A DNA stretch of 30,898 nt from UBA5287 sp041672395 (GCA_041672395.1 JBAYZS010000025.1:1-30898), one strand, 5' to 3'. Counted from the stretch's first letter, positions 17,486-26,357 are shown. Notes: generated from the sequence alone by a model not told the origin. Translations and numbers: made by a program.

Positions 17486-18074
17486 AAATTGGAATGAATA
17501 ATAAAATTAAATGTATTAAAGGAATTGAATTTGATCCCTTTTGATTGGAGGTTTTCCACTGAAATTACTCAACATATTTAATTGTTTGATTTAAAAGACG
17601 TAAATTTCAAATTTGGAATTAATTAGTTTGTGAGGGGAGGTTTAATTATCACCTCTCAAAACTGCAATGTTAAGTTTATTTCAAAACATTTCGTTTATGA
17701 AAAGAAATTGACTAAACTTGCAGCAATAATTTTTATTTTGAAGATATACAAAAGCTAAATAATATATAATATTAAGGGTTAACAATACAACATTAGACTA
17801 TTCAACAGTCAAATTTATCAGAATGCAATTAGAAAGTGTAACTGAATGAAAAAAATAATTATAGTGCTCAGTTATTTCCGGCTAAAACAAAGATATGATG
17901 GATGTATTCTACCAATAAAGATATAGTATTTAAATTCACTACCACTATATGCAGAAATTGTTCTGGCAAATATCTAACGTGGATATAAGTACTATGATAA
18001 GTATTTGATTTTCCAACTAATAGATTAATATTCATTGATTTAAAATTGTAATTAAATATTTTAATTTTGTAAGT
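17486..18074 (+). other. Long intergenic stretch at the left edge of the accessory island
   Basis: This is 589 A+T-rich bases with no credible gene. It contains repeat copy 1 (17597-17684). A TAATTTTG box at 18062-18069 fits as the -7 element for the following helicase gene, with transcription starting around 18076. That supports the ATG at 18096 rather than the TTG at 18075 as its start. Confidence 0.5.
17597..17684 (+). repeat. Island repeat, copy 1
   Basis: This 88-base element starts GACG, continues with AAATTTCAAATTT and ends TTAAGTTTATTTCAA. It aligns over its full length with 23996-24085 and over its first about 27 bases with 26406-26432. The middle forms a hairpin: TGAGGGGAGGT, loop TTAATT, ATCACCTCTCA. 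It lies 112 bases after the BamE-like stop codon and before the helicase gene. Confidence 0.8.
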
Positions 18075-18095
18075 TTGTATTTTTACCGAGAAACT

Positions 18096-18530
18096 ATGGA
18101 AAAGAATAATCTAAAAGTCGAGTTTATATATACTACTGCTGTAAACTACGCTATACAGCAGAATAAAATTCCAATTATTAGAAAATTAAATATTGAAAAT
18201 CTGTCGGATAATGATCTAATAGGTATCAAGGTGAAAATCAATTGTGAACCTGCATTTGCAAGTAATTGGGTACAAAACATTGATATTTTGCCATCTAATC
18301 AATATCTGATTTTAGATGTGAAAAATTTTATACTTTCTCCCAGCTTACTTTCCGAATTAACAGAGAAAATAGTAGGAGTGATAAACTTGACAATATCAAA
18401 CAATAATAATGAAATCATTTTCCAAGAAAATTATGCTATCGATGTTTTAGCATATGATCAGTGGAACGGAATCGGTAAGTTGCCTGAAATGATTGCTTCA
18501 TTTCTAACACCTAATCATCCCGAAATTTAG
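18096..18530 (+). CDS. N-terminal fragment of the DUF4011 helicase protein (before in-frame TAG)
   Basis: This 144-residue open frame ends at a TAG. It corresponds to the beta-sandwich start of DUF4011-type helicases: paired strands with INYA-like VNYAIQQNKIPIIRKLNIEN, then IDVLAYDQWNG and the characteristic MIASFLTPNHPEI. In relatives the chain continues straight into KIL..A..IL.KWTG.PS.DGYQS, and exactly those residues are encoded in the same frame after the TAG. The fragment therefore appears to be part of the next entry rather than a separate protein. The ATG at 18096 is preferred over a TTG at 18075. If translated alone it would be a short domain without any enzyme part. Confidence 0.75.
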   Translation: MEKNNLKVEFIYTTAVNYAIQQNKIPIIRKLNIENLSDNDLIGIKVKINCEPAFASNWVQNIDILPSNQYLILDVKNFILSPSLLSELTEKIVGVINLTISNNNNEIIFQENYAIDVLAYDQWNGIGKLPEMIASFLTPNHPEI

Positions 18531-18629
18531 AAAATCTTAAAGTCAGCTTCTGATATTCTTGGCAAGTGGACTGGGAATCCATCTTTTGATGGTTATCAAA
18601 GTTCAAATCCTGATCGTGTTAAGAAGCAA

Positions 18630-21600
18630 ATGGCTGCAATTTATGAAGCAGTGACTAATCTAAGTATTATATATTGTTCACCACCTGCTAGTTTTGAATT
18701 AGAAGGTCAACGCATTCGAATGTGTGATACCATTTTTACTCAAAAGTTGGGCACATGCTTAGATATGGCATTATTATATGCAGAATGCATGGAAGCCATT
18801 GGATTGAATGCTTTGATTATTATACTTAAGGGGCATGCATTTGCAGGTTGTTGGTTAATTGATCAATTCTTCCCAGATAGTGTTAATGATGATATTTCAT
18901 TAATCAACAAGAGGATTGCAGCAGGAATAAATGAAATTGGACTGATAGAAACAACATGTATGAATACCGGTCAATCGTTTTCATTTGATAATGCAATGAA
19001 TCAAGCGAATTACAAATTAGTAGAAGAAGATAATTTTATTTTATTCGTTGATATTAAACGAGCCAGGCTTATTGGAATAAAACCTTTACCACAACGTATA
19101 AAGACATCTAATGGTTGGGAAATAACAGAATCTATCAAGGATGAAAGACGATATATTGCACCTGAAGAAATTGCAACTGAAGAGATAGATTTATCACAAC
19201 AAAGTAATAATCTTTCTAAGCAAAAATTATGGGAACGTAAATTACTTGATTTAAGTCTCAGAAATAATTTGCTTAATTTAAGAGTTACAAAAAGTACTAT
19301 TCAATTAATATCAATAAATCTAAACCTTTTTGAAGATGCTCTTGCTGATGGGGCTGAATTTCAGATTCTTCCAAAACTAAACGACTGGGATAATCCACTT
19401 AAAGTTTTTGGTATATATCAGAAATTAAATATGTCTGATCCTATAATAAGTTTGATAAGAGATGACACTAAACAAAAAAGATTACGTTCTTATCTTTCAG
19501 AAGTTGAATTGAACTCAACATTAACACATTTATACCGCTCTTCTAAGATTTCACTAGAAGAAAATGGTGCTAATACTTTGTATTTAGCGTTAGGATTTTT
19601 AAAATGGTTTGAAACTTCAAAAAGTGAGAAACCATTATATGCACCTTTATTACTGCTACCCGTTGAAATTGTTAGAAAATCGGCACAAAAGGGTTTTGTA
19701 ATTCGAAACCGTGAAGAGGATACAATAATGAATATTACATTATTGGAAAAACTAAGGCAGGATTTTGATATTCTAATTCCTGGATTGCAAGATCTTCCAC
19801 GTGATGAAAGAGGTTTAGATGTTAGGAAAATATTTAATATTTTCCGACAAGGAATCATGACACAATCTAGATGGGATATCGAAGAACATGTTATTCTTGG
19901 AAATTTTTCATTTAACAAGTTTGTTATGTGGAGTGATATCCATAATAATGCTGATAAATTAACAGAAAACAAGATTGTAGCAAGCTTGATTTCAGGTAAA
20001 ATTGAATGGGATGTTGAAGATTTTTCAAATGAAATAAAAAATTTTGATCAAAAATATACACCAAGTGACGTTATTCTACCTATAAGCGCAGATTCATCTC
20101 AATTTGAAGCAATTTTAGCTGCACATCAAGATAAAAGCTTTATTTTACATGGCCCTCCTGGTACAGGTAAATCTCAGACGATTACAAACATTATTGCAAA
20201 TGTTTTATATCAGGGAAAACGAGTGTTGTTTGTTGCAGAAAAAATGGCTGCGTTAGAGGTTGTACAAAAGAGATTGGAAAATTTAGGACTTGACCCATTT
20301 TGTTTGGAACTTCATTCTAATAAAGCAAAAAAATCAAAGGTTATAGAACAATTACAGAAAGCTACTGAATTGTTAAAAAAAACGTCACCTCTTGAATATC
20401 AATCAGAAGCTAAACGACTTTATGATTTACGAATTGAATTGAACTCTTATGTGGAGTCTCTTCATAAAAAATATCCATTTGGTTTTTCATTATTCGACTG
20501 TTTCAATGGTTATGCTCAATTACACAAAACTGAATATTGTGTAACTCTTAATGAAAATCTTCTTCATGAATTAACGGTTGAAAAATTCATAGAATTAACG
20601 GAAATTGTTGAAGAATTAAATAATGCAGGAACTCTCTGCAAACACCCTAATGATAATCCTTTAACGGAAATAAATATCACTAGTTATAGCCAATCTGTAA
20701 AGACTGAAGCACAGAAATTAATTCAAAACTATATAGAATTGTTGCTAAATTTGATAAATCTTCGCAAGATAATTTGTAAAAGTTTAAAAATAAATATACC
20801 TATTTTTCTAAAGGATCAGGATTCTGAAATTGTTGAGTTAACTAAGGAGGTACAAAAGATATCTAATACACCTGCAGCAATTTTTCAGACTGACAATATT
20901 GAACAGAAACTGGGTAAAATTATTGAAATTTTAGAACATGGTATAAAACGTGATGAATATAGAAGTCAACTATTAAGTTCTTTTAAACATGAGATATTAA
21001 AGTATGATGCCCAAGAAGAATTATCAAATTGGAAATTATCATTAAGAAAATGGTTCATACCACGCTGTTTGGATCAGAATAAAATGTTGAGATCTTTGAA
21101 TAAATTTGCTAAATCGAGAAAAACTGATAAAGAGAATGTGTCTTTTTATCTTGATCTAATTATACAATTTAAAGAAGAACAAAATATTTTAGATGAAAAC
21201 AGTGGTTTACTTAGCCAAATGCTTGATTTTCTATGGGATGGAGATAGATGTGAGTGGTCAAAAGTGATAAAAAATTGTGAATCAATTACTAAAGTACATC
21301 ATTCACTGATTACTATAACCAAAGATCCTAATGATGCAAAAGAGATACGTAATTGGCTCGCATCAGTATTTGCAGACGGTTCTCAAACATTCAAAAGACT
21401 TAATGAAGATACTTTTCAATCTTATATCTGCACATTTAGTAAAATAATAGAAACAGAACGAAAGTTGCATGATTTACTTGGAATTATTTTTGTTTTTGAA
21501 GAAACTGAAAATATGGACTGGGCTGCAATTCAAATTCGAAAAGCAAGTAAATGGTTAGAACATTTAGATGACTTACGTGATTGGGTAAGTTGGAATCTTG

Positions 21601-23948
21601 CATCTGAAAAAGCGATTAATAAAGGACTTTCTTCAGTAGTTGATAGTTATAAGGGTGGATTTTTAAAAAATGAAGATGTTGTAAACTCCTTTCATAAAGG
21701 TTTTTATCGTTTATTAGCAGAACATATAATTTCATTAGACTCTAATCTATCAACTTTTAATGGAAAAATATTTGAAAACAAAATCAATAAATATAAACAG
21801 AATAACAATTATTTTCAGGAACTCACAAAAGCAGAACTTTTTGCTAAGCTTGCATCAAGTATTCCTTCATTTACTCTTGAAGCTGTACAAAGCTCCGAAA
21901 TTGGAATTCTTCAACGTGCCTTACGTAGCAATGGCAGAGGCATGACACTACGAAAATTATTTGATGGAATTCCAAATTTATTACCACGCTTATGCCCATG
22001 TATGTTGATGAGTCCGATTTCTGTAGCACAATATTTTCCAATCGACCAGTCAAAATTTGATTTGATTATATTTGATGAGGCATCTCAAATGCCAACATGT
22101 GAGGCGGTTGGAGCAATTGCGCGCGGTAAAAATATGGTAGTGGTAGGTGATCCCAAACAAATGCCTCCTACCAATTTCTTTTCCTCAATTAAATTTGATG
22201 AAGAAAATTATGATTTTGAAGATTTAGAAAGTATTTTAGATGATTGCCTAGCACTATCCATTCCTTCAAAACATTTATTATGGCATTATCGTAGTAAACA
22301 TGAAAGCCTTATTGCATTTAGTAATGCACAGTATTACGATAATAAGTTAATGACATTTCCATCTCCCGATGATCTAGAAACAAAGGTAAATTATGTACAT
22401 GTACCTGGTTATTATGATAGGGGAAAAACACGTCAGAATAAATTTGAAGCAACAGCAATTGTTGAAGACATTATAAGTAGATTATCAGATCCATTCCTTT
22501 CTCAAAGAAGTATTGGTGTCGTTACATTTAGTATTGCTCAACAAAATTTGATTGAAGACTTATTAAACGAAACCTTGCAATTGCGTCCGGATTTGGATAA
22601 AATAGCCATGGAATCTGTTGAGCCAATATTTATTAAAAATCTCGAAAATGTACAAGGTGATGAGAGAGATGTTATATTATTTTCAGTAGGTTATGGACCT
22701 GATAAAGATGGCCGAGTCAGTTTGAATTTTGGTCCGTTGAACCGTGATGGGGGTTGGAGAAGACTAAATGTTGCTGTATCAAGAGCAAGATACGAAATGA
22801 CGGTTTATTCTTCATTATGTGCCGATCAGATCGATATCACTCGAACAACTTCAGAAGGTGTTTTGGGAATAAAAGCATTTCTAGAGTATTCAGAAAAGGG
22901 AAAAAAGGTTTTACCTAACATCAATTATTTAAAAAGTAACAAAAAAAACTCGTTTATAAATGTTGTGGCTGAAGAAATTCGAAAATTAGGATATAACGTA
23001 AATACTGAAATTGGCTGTTCTGGTTACAAAATTGATATTGGTGTAGTGAATTCCTATAAACCAACGGAATATATACTCGGAATATTGACCGATGGTGAAA
23101 ATTATCGTTCTGCCAAAACAGCCAGAGACCGAGAGATAGTTAGACCGGATGTCCTTAAAATGCTGGGATGGAGAATATATAAACTATGGTCACCTGATTG
23201 GTGGGACAATCCGCAAAAGTCTCTACAAGAAATAATTGTTGCAATTGATGATGCTATTAATAATAATCGTCAAAGTTTACCAACTTTATCTATTGAAAAT
23301 CAAGATGAATTATTTCCTTCAAACAAACATGATCAATTTGCAGATGTAAAATTTCAAGGGATTACACAACATATAATTGAAAATGTGCAATTATACGAAA
23401 CTTATAAAATTTGTGACCTATCAGTTACTGTTTCAGATGAATCCTCTAATTTCAATGAATTAGAGAAAATTAATAATCAAATTAAAAACGTATTAAGTAT
23501 TGAAGCACCGATCAGTAGTAATTTACTTTCAAAAAGAATATTAAATGCATGGGGAATTTCAAGATTGGGAGTAAGATTGAATAATTTTTTAAATATACAA
23601 TATCAGCAAATGAATTTAAAAAATACTATTCAAAATGGTTCAATCTATTATTGGAGAGATGACCAAGATCCTGAGAATTACAATATTTTTAGGATACCAT
23701 TAGACGATAATAACAAGCGTAATGCTGAAGATTTACCTAAAGAGGAAATTGCTGCAGGGATTGTACATATTCTTTCAAACCAAATAAGTTTACCTATTGA
23801 CGATCTCATACGTGAAACTTCTCGCTTGTTTGGATATGCGAGATTGGGAGGAAATGTTGAAAAAGCCATGAAGTTAGGAATTAAATTTGCTCTTGATGAA
23901 GGGATTGTTTTAGACAATAATGATAGATTTGTAATTAAAACGAACTAA
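18630..23948 (+). CDS. DUF4011-SF1 helicase-Vsr-like nuclease-DUF3320 defence-type protein
   Basis: This is a 1772-residue open frame. Its start shows the transglutaminase-like DUF4011 region (KLGTCLDMALLYAECMEAIG, GHAFAGCWL). An UPF1-like superfamily 1 helicase follows, with Walker A HGPPGTGKSQT near 507, Walker B FDEASQMP near 1148, GDPKQMPP near 1174, HYRSKHES near 1219, VQGDERDVI near 1341 and VAVSRARYE near 1383, separated by a long helical insertion. Then comes a Vsr/PD-(D/E)XK-like nuclease segment (KIDIGVV near 1468, GILTDGENY, TARDREIVRPDVLKMLGW, LWSPDWW) and a C-terminal DUF3320 (about 1665-1760). This domain order is known from bacterial defence islands, where such proteins are thought to act on invading DNA; I recall it catalogued as Hhe, unchecked. 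The true start is probably 18096, beyond the TAG. Confidence 0.88.
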   Translation: MAAIYEAVTNLSIIYCSPPASFELEGQRIRMCDTIFTQKLGTCLDMALLYAECMEAIGLNALIIILKGHAFAGCWLIDQFFPDSVNDDISLINKRIAAGINEIGLIETTCMNTGQSFSFDNAMNQANYKLVEEDNFILFVDIKRARLIGIKPLPQRIKTSNGWEITESIKDERRYIAPEEIATEEIDLSQQSNNLSKQKLWERKLLDLSLRNNLLNLRVTKSTIQLISINLNLFEDALADGAEFQILPKLNDWDNPLKVFGIYQKLNMSDPIISLIRDDTKQKRLRSYLSEVELNSTLTHLYRSSKISLEENGANTLYLALGFLKWFETSKSEKPLYAPLLLLPVEIVRKSAQKGFVIRNREEDTIMNITLLEKLRQDFDILIPGLQDLPRDERGLDVRKIFNIFRQGIMTQSRWDIEEHVILGNFSFNKFVMWSDIHNNADKLTENKIVASLISGKIEWDVEDFSNEIKNFDQKYTPSDVILPISADSSQFEAILAAHQDKSFILHGPPGTGKSQTITNIIANVLYQGKRVLFVAEKMAALEVVQKRLENLGLDPFCLELHSNKAKKSKVIEQLQKATELLKKTSPLEYQSEAKRLYDLRIELNSYVESLHKKYPFGFSLFDCFNGYAQLHKTEYCVTLNENLLHELTVEKFIELTEIVEELNNAGTLCKHPNDNPLTEINITSYSQSVKTEAQKLIQNYIELLLNLINLRKIICKSLKINIPIFLKDQDSEIVELTKEVQKISNTPAAIFQTDNIEQKLGKIIEILEHGIKRDEYRSQLLSSFKHEILKYDAQEELSNWKLSLRKWFIPRCLDQNKMLRSLNKFAKSRKTDKENVSFYLDLIIQFKEEQNILDENSGLLSQMLDFLWDGDRCEWSKVIKNCESITKVHHSLITITKDPNDAKEIRNWLASVFADGSQTFKRLNEDTFQSYICTFSKIIETERKLHDLLGIIFVFEETENMDWAAIQIRKASKWLEHLDDLRDWVSWNLASEKAINKGLSSVVDSYKGGFLKNEDVVNSFHKGFYRLLAEHIISLDSNLSTFNGKIFENKINKYKQNNNYFQELTKAELFAKLASSIPSFTLEAVQSSEIGILQRALRSNGRGMTLRKLFDGIPNLLPRLCPCMLMSPISVAQYFPIDQSKFDLIIFDEASQMPTCEAVGAIARGKNMVVVGDPKQMPPTNFFSSIKFDEENYDFEDLESILDDCLALSIPSKHLLWHYRSKHESLIAFSNAQYYDNKLMTFPSPDDLETKVNYVHVPGYYDRGKTRQNKFEATAIVEDIISRLSDPFLSQRSIGVVTFSIAQQNLIEDLLNETLQLRPDLDKIAMESVEPIFIKNLENVQGDERDVILFSVGYGPDKDGRVSLNFGPLNRDGGWRRLNVAVSRARYEMTVYSSLCADQIDITRTTSEGVLGIKAFLEYSEKGKKVLPNINYLKSNKKNSFINVVAEEIRKLGYNVNTEIGCSGYKIDIGVVNSYKPTEYILGILTDGENYRSAKTARDREIVRPDVLKMLGWRIYKLWSPDWWDNPQKSLQEIIVAIDDAINNNRQSLPTLSIENQDELFPSNKHDQFADVKFQGITQHIIENVQLYETYKICDLSVTVSDESSNFNELEKINNQIKNVLSIEAPISSNLLSKRILNAWGISRLGVRLNNFLNIQYQQMNLKNTIQNGSIYYWRDDQDPENYNIFRIPLDDNNKRNAEDLPKEEIAAGIVHILSNQISLPIDDLIRETSRLFGYARLGGNVEKAMKLGIKFALDEGIVLDNNDRFVIKTN

Positions 23949-24339
23949 TTATTGAAAGAATGTGAATTCAAAAGAGATGCAAACCATTCAATCGTGACGA
24001 AAATTTCAAATTTTGAGTTAATTAGTTTGTGAGGGGATGATTCAATTATCATCTCTCAAAAACTGTATTCTTAAGTTTATTTCAATCAGACCGATACAAA
24101 CTTTTAGTTAAAATAAAAGACCAATTTTGAGGTAATTATGCTAATTTAAAAATCGGATATTTTATAAATTAGTATAATATAAAGTACGATGGTTTATGTG
24201 TTGTTGATTCAGATTACATTCTTTCAATTTTGCATGCAAATGACATTGTGAAGTATTTGGATCTCTTTTGATTTAAGTGTAGTTTTATATTTCGCAAAAA
24301 CACTATAAAGTTTAATAAATATCAAATATAATAATAATA
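23949..24339 (+). other. Intergenic stretch between helicase and toxin-antitoxin genes
   Basis: This A+T-rich stretch has no credible gene. It contains repeat copy 2 (23996-24085), beginning 48 bases after the helicase stop. Nothing else is recognised until the toxin promoter region. Confidence 0.5.
23996..24085 (+). repeat. Island repeat, copy 2
   Basis: This 90-base full-length relative of copy 1 shares GACG, AAATTTCAAATTT, TTAATTAGTTTGTGAGGGGA and TTAAGTTTATTTCAA. Its hairpin is TGAGGGGATGAT, loop TCAATT, ATCATCTCTCA. The inner arm differs from copy 1 on both sides, yet pairing is kept. It is in the same orientation as copy 1. Confidence 0.8.
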
Positions 24340-24382
24340 ACAACATTAAAGTTGTATAATATAATAATATGTACTATCTTTA
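24340..24382 (+). promoter_or_regulatory. Predicted promoter and operator of the toxin-antitoxin operon
   Basis: TTG (24352-24354) and TATCTTTA (24375-24382) are spaced by 20 bases and match the -33 and -7 elements, with one mismatch in the latter. An inverted repeat ACAAC-N6-GTTGT (24340-24355) overlaps the -33 element, a suitable place for autorepression by the HTH antitoxin. The leader would be under 15 bases. Confidence 0.4.
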
Positions 24383-24396
24383 CATTAATTTTAAAA

Positions 24397-24747
24397 ATGA
24401 TATCAAAACAAGAAGTTGAAATATACTTAAAAGAATTAAAGGTGAAAATGAAAATTTTCGGCATATTGTTTCTTGATGATCGAGGCAAGAACCAACAAAC
24501 GTTGCTGGATTTGGAGATTTCACCTGCTAAGCGTAATGAAATCATAAATTCTCTAGAGGTAGAAGATTATTTGCAAGGCCCATTAGACGAAAAAATGCAT
24601 GGTCTATTACCTATGTGGGTTTTCGGGAGAAATGTAAAAGAGAAAGAAGTGTACATTAAAGTGAGTAAGGGGATTGAAAACAATAGAGCTGTTTGTATTT
24701 CATTTCATATTGCTGAACATAAAATGAATTATCCTTTTAAAAAGTGA
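24397..24747 (+). CDS. MqsR-like toxin of a type II toxin-antitoxin system
   Basis: This is a 116-residue protein from the ATG at 24397 (the frame is open from 24352, but the promoter favours the later start). It follows the MqsR plan of a RelE/BrnT-like fold: an N-terminal helix (SKQEVEIYLKELK), LLDLEISPAKRNEIINSLEVEDYLQGP, a GLLPMWVFG loop, then the strands VYIKVSKG and CISFH and a family-specific tail AEHKMNYPFK. MqsR is an mRNA interferase; that activity is inferred here, and the catalytic residues were not checked against a structure. The gene overlaps or abuts the antitoxin gene. Toxin-before-antitoxin order is also that of mqsRA. Confidence 0.72.
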   Translation: MISKQEVEIYLKELKVKMKIFGILFLDDRGKNQQTLLDLEISPAKRNEIINSLEVEDYLQGPLDEKMHGLLPMWVFGRNVKEKEVYIKVSKGIENNRAVCISFHIAEHKMNYPFKK

Positions 24748-24752
24748 ACAAA

Positions 24753-25751
24753 ATGAAAAGTCCATTTACAGGAAAAGAAATGAGCATTGTAAAAGAGTGG
24801 AGAACCGTGAGTTTTCGCAAAGATGAATTCAAGGTGTTATCTCATTTTTACAAATGTGAAGATACGAGCGAACAATTTGAGGATGATGCGTTTTCGCAAT
24901 TAAATTATAACCAATTAGTTAATCAATATAGGGTAAAATATTGTATCCCTTTTCCTGAACAAATTATCTCCGTAAGAAAAAAATATAATCTTCCAGCTGC
25001 AAAAATGTCTGAAATTTTGGGTTTTGGTACAAATGGTTATCGTCAATACGAAGCCGGCGAAGTGCCAAACCAGTCAAATGCCAAATTAATTCAATTAGCT
25101 GAGAACCCTCATGAATTTAAAAAATTGGTTGATTTTTCTACCACACTCGAGTCTAAGTTTGTTGACAAAATTTATCGTACAATAGATAATTTATTAGAAG
25201 AACAAAAAAAAAATAAAGTTGAAAAACAACTTGAACATTATTTTTTTGGAACATCTGTACCAAACAGGTTTACAGGTTTCAAAATACCTGATATCAAGAA
25301 ATTATCTGAGATGATTATTTATTTTACCGAAAAAATTGAACCATGGAAAACGAAATTAAATAAGTTGTTATTCTATGCTGATTTTATGAATTATAAGAAA
25401 ACTGGCTTTTCAATGAGTGGTTTGCAGTATCGTGCTATCACAATGGGACCTGTACCGATTAATTTCAATAGTATTTTTGAATATTTAGTAAATAATAAAG
25501 AGTTGGATATTTATTATAAAAATTTTGATGATGGTGGCACAGGTGAACAGTTTAAACCAAATCTAAATAGGATTTTTAATAAAGAATTATTTACTGAATT
25601 AGAGATTCAAATATTAGAATTAGTTGCTGAAAGATTTAAAAACACAACTACTACTGAAATAATTGAAATTAGTCATAAAGAAAAGGCGTGGATTGAGAAT
25701 TATGAAGAAAAAAAACTAATTGATTATAATTATAGTTTTGAATTAAACTAA
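24753..25751 (+). CDS. MqsA-like HTH antitoxin with C-terminal DUF4065 (Panacea/SocA) domain
   Basis: This is a 332-residue protein. Residues 1-60 resemble the MqsA zinc-ribbon region, but the first cysteine pair is gone (KSPFTGKEM where MqsA has CPVC); Cys35 remains. Residues about 65-125 form an MqsA-type HTH (PEQIISVRKKYNLPAAKMSEILGFGTNGYRQYEAGEVPNQSNAKLI). Residues about 175-320 are a DUF4065 domain with KLNKLLFYADFMNYKKTGFSMSG, YRAITMGPVP and KEKAWIENYE. DUF4065 is the widespread Panacea antitoxin domain that neutralises many unrelated toxins. A GTG at 24744 would make a start overlapping the toxin stop; the ATG at 24753 is preferred because the family begins MKSPFTG. The antitoxin should bind the toxin and repress its own promoter. 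Confidence 0.85.
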   Translation: MKSPFTGKEMSIVKEWRTVSFRKDEFKVLSHFYKCEDTSEQFEDDAFSQLNYNQLVNQYRVKYCIPFPEQIISVRKKYNLPAAKMSEILGFGTNGYRQYEAGEVPNQSNAKLIQLAENPHEFKKLVDFSTTLESKFVDKIYRTIDNLLEEQKKNKVEKQLEHYFFGTSVPNRFTGFKIPDIKKLSEMIIYFTEKIEPWKTKLNKLLFYADFMNYKKTGFSMSGLQYRAITMGPVPINFNSIFEYLVNNKELDIYYKNFDDGGTGEQFKPNLNRIFNKELFTELEIQILELVAERFKNTTTTEIIEISHKEKAWIENYEEKKLIDYNYSFELN

Positions 25752-25760
25752 AATAAAACT

Positions 25761-26357
25761 ATGATAGGAGCAATAATTGGAGATAATGTTGGATCAATAT
25801 ATGAGTTCAACAACCATAGAAGCAAAGAATTTGAGCTATTCACAAATGATAGTGAGTTCACGGATGATACGGTTTGCATAATAGCGTTGGCGGATTATCA
25901 TTTAATTGCAATTGATAAAGAGATTACATCTCAATTGGATGTAACACTGAGTTTGGCTAAATGGTTCAAAAATTATCCTTTCGAGAGTTATGGAACCGGT
26001 TATTTGAATTGGGTTAGCAAGATTAATAAGGATAATATAAAAGAAATTAAGCATTACAATAGTTATGGGAATGGAGCAGCTATGAGGGTGTCGCCTATGG
26101 GTGATATAGCGAGCAGTATTGAAGATGCTATCAGAAACGCTATTTCGATTGGAGGTGATAGTGATACATTGGCGGCAATTACCGGCGGAGTAGCTGAAGC
26201 TTTTTACAAAGATATTCCTGAATGGATATTAGAAGAAACGATGAATAGGCTTCCGGAAGATATGATTGAAGTGATTAGTGATTTCCATTCCTTATCAGGA
26301 CTAAAGAATAAATATCCTAAAATTGTAGAGTCATTGAATAGGTTATTTCAAAGATAA
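25761..26357 (+). CDS. ADP-ribosylglycohydrolase with internal deletion
   Basis: This 198-residue protein of the DraG/ARH family removes ADP-ribose from modified targets. GAIIGDNVGSIYEF (residues 3-16), FTDDTV (33-38) and GGDSDTLAAITGG (131-143) are the metal- and substrate-binding motifs, and the GNGAAMRVSP loop (104-112) is present. In family members, roughly 80-90 residues lie between that loop and the IEDAIRNAIS helix, including the THNHPEGIKGA segment. Here the two are joined at about residues 113-120, without a frameshift. The fold may be compromised although all Mg-binding motifs remain. It starts 9 bases after the antitoxin stop, so it is probably in the toxin-antitoxin operon, and its partner modification is unknown. 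Confidence 0.85.
   Translation: MIGAIIGDNVGSIYEFNNHRSKEFELFTNDSEFTDDTVCIIALADYHLIAIDKEITSQLDVTLSLAKWFKNYPFESYGTGYLNWVSKINKDNIKEIKHYNSYGNGAAMRVSPMGDIASSIEDAIRNAISIGGDSDTLAAITGGVAEAFYKDIPEWILEETMNRLPEDMIEVISDFHSLSGLKNKYPKIVESLNRLFQR

Larger units (their letters stand above)
18096..23948 (+). pseudogene. DUF4011 helicase-nuclease gene interrupted by one amber codon
   Basis: The whole reading frame from 18096 to 23948 is open for about 1950 codons except for a single TAG at 18528-18530. Conserved family residues lie on both sides in the same frame (NHPEI before, KILKSASDILGKWTGNPSFD after). The break is thus one nonsense substitution and not a frameshift. Possible readings are a recent pseudogene, a sequencing or assembly error, read-through, or a truncated but working protein made from 18630. 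Confidence 0.7.

Noticed and set aside
17846..17926. 26-codon open frame starting MKKIIIVLSYF
   Set aside because: It is too short, with no ribosome site, promoter or recognised family to support it in an A+T-rich gap.
18528..18530. TAG used as a sense codon in this organism
   Set aside because: The WYL regulator gene ends normally at a TAG (16056-16058), and no other gene shows internal TAG codons.
19490..19972. 160-codon minus-strand frame inside the helicase gene
   Set aside because: It is antisense to conserved coding sequence, with no recognisable domain.
23033..23200. Loss of the catalytic acid in the Vsr-like nuclease (GILTDG)
   Set aside because: Related DUF4011-helicase proteins, as I recall them, often read GILCDG at this place, so it cannot be called a defect from sequence alone.
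17597..24085. Reading the island repeats as integron attC sites
   Set aside because: Copy 1 has a GTTAAGT resembling a GTTRRRY core, but copy 2 has CTTAAGT and no matching RYYYAAC start is found. No integrase is in the window.
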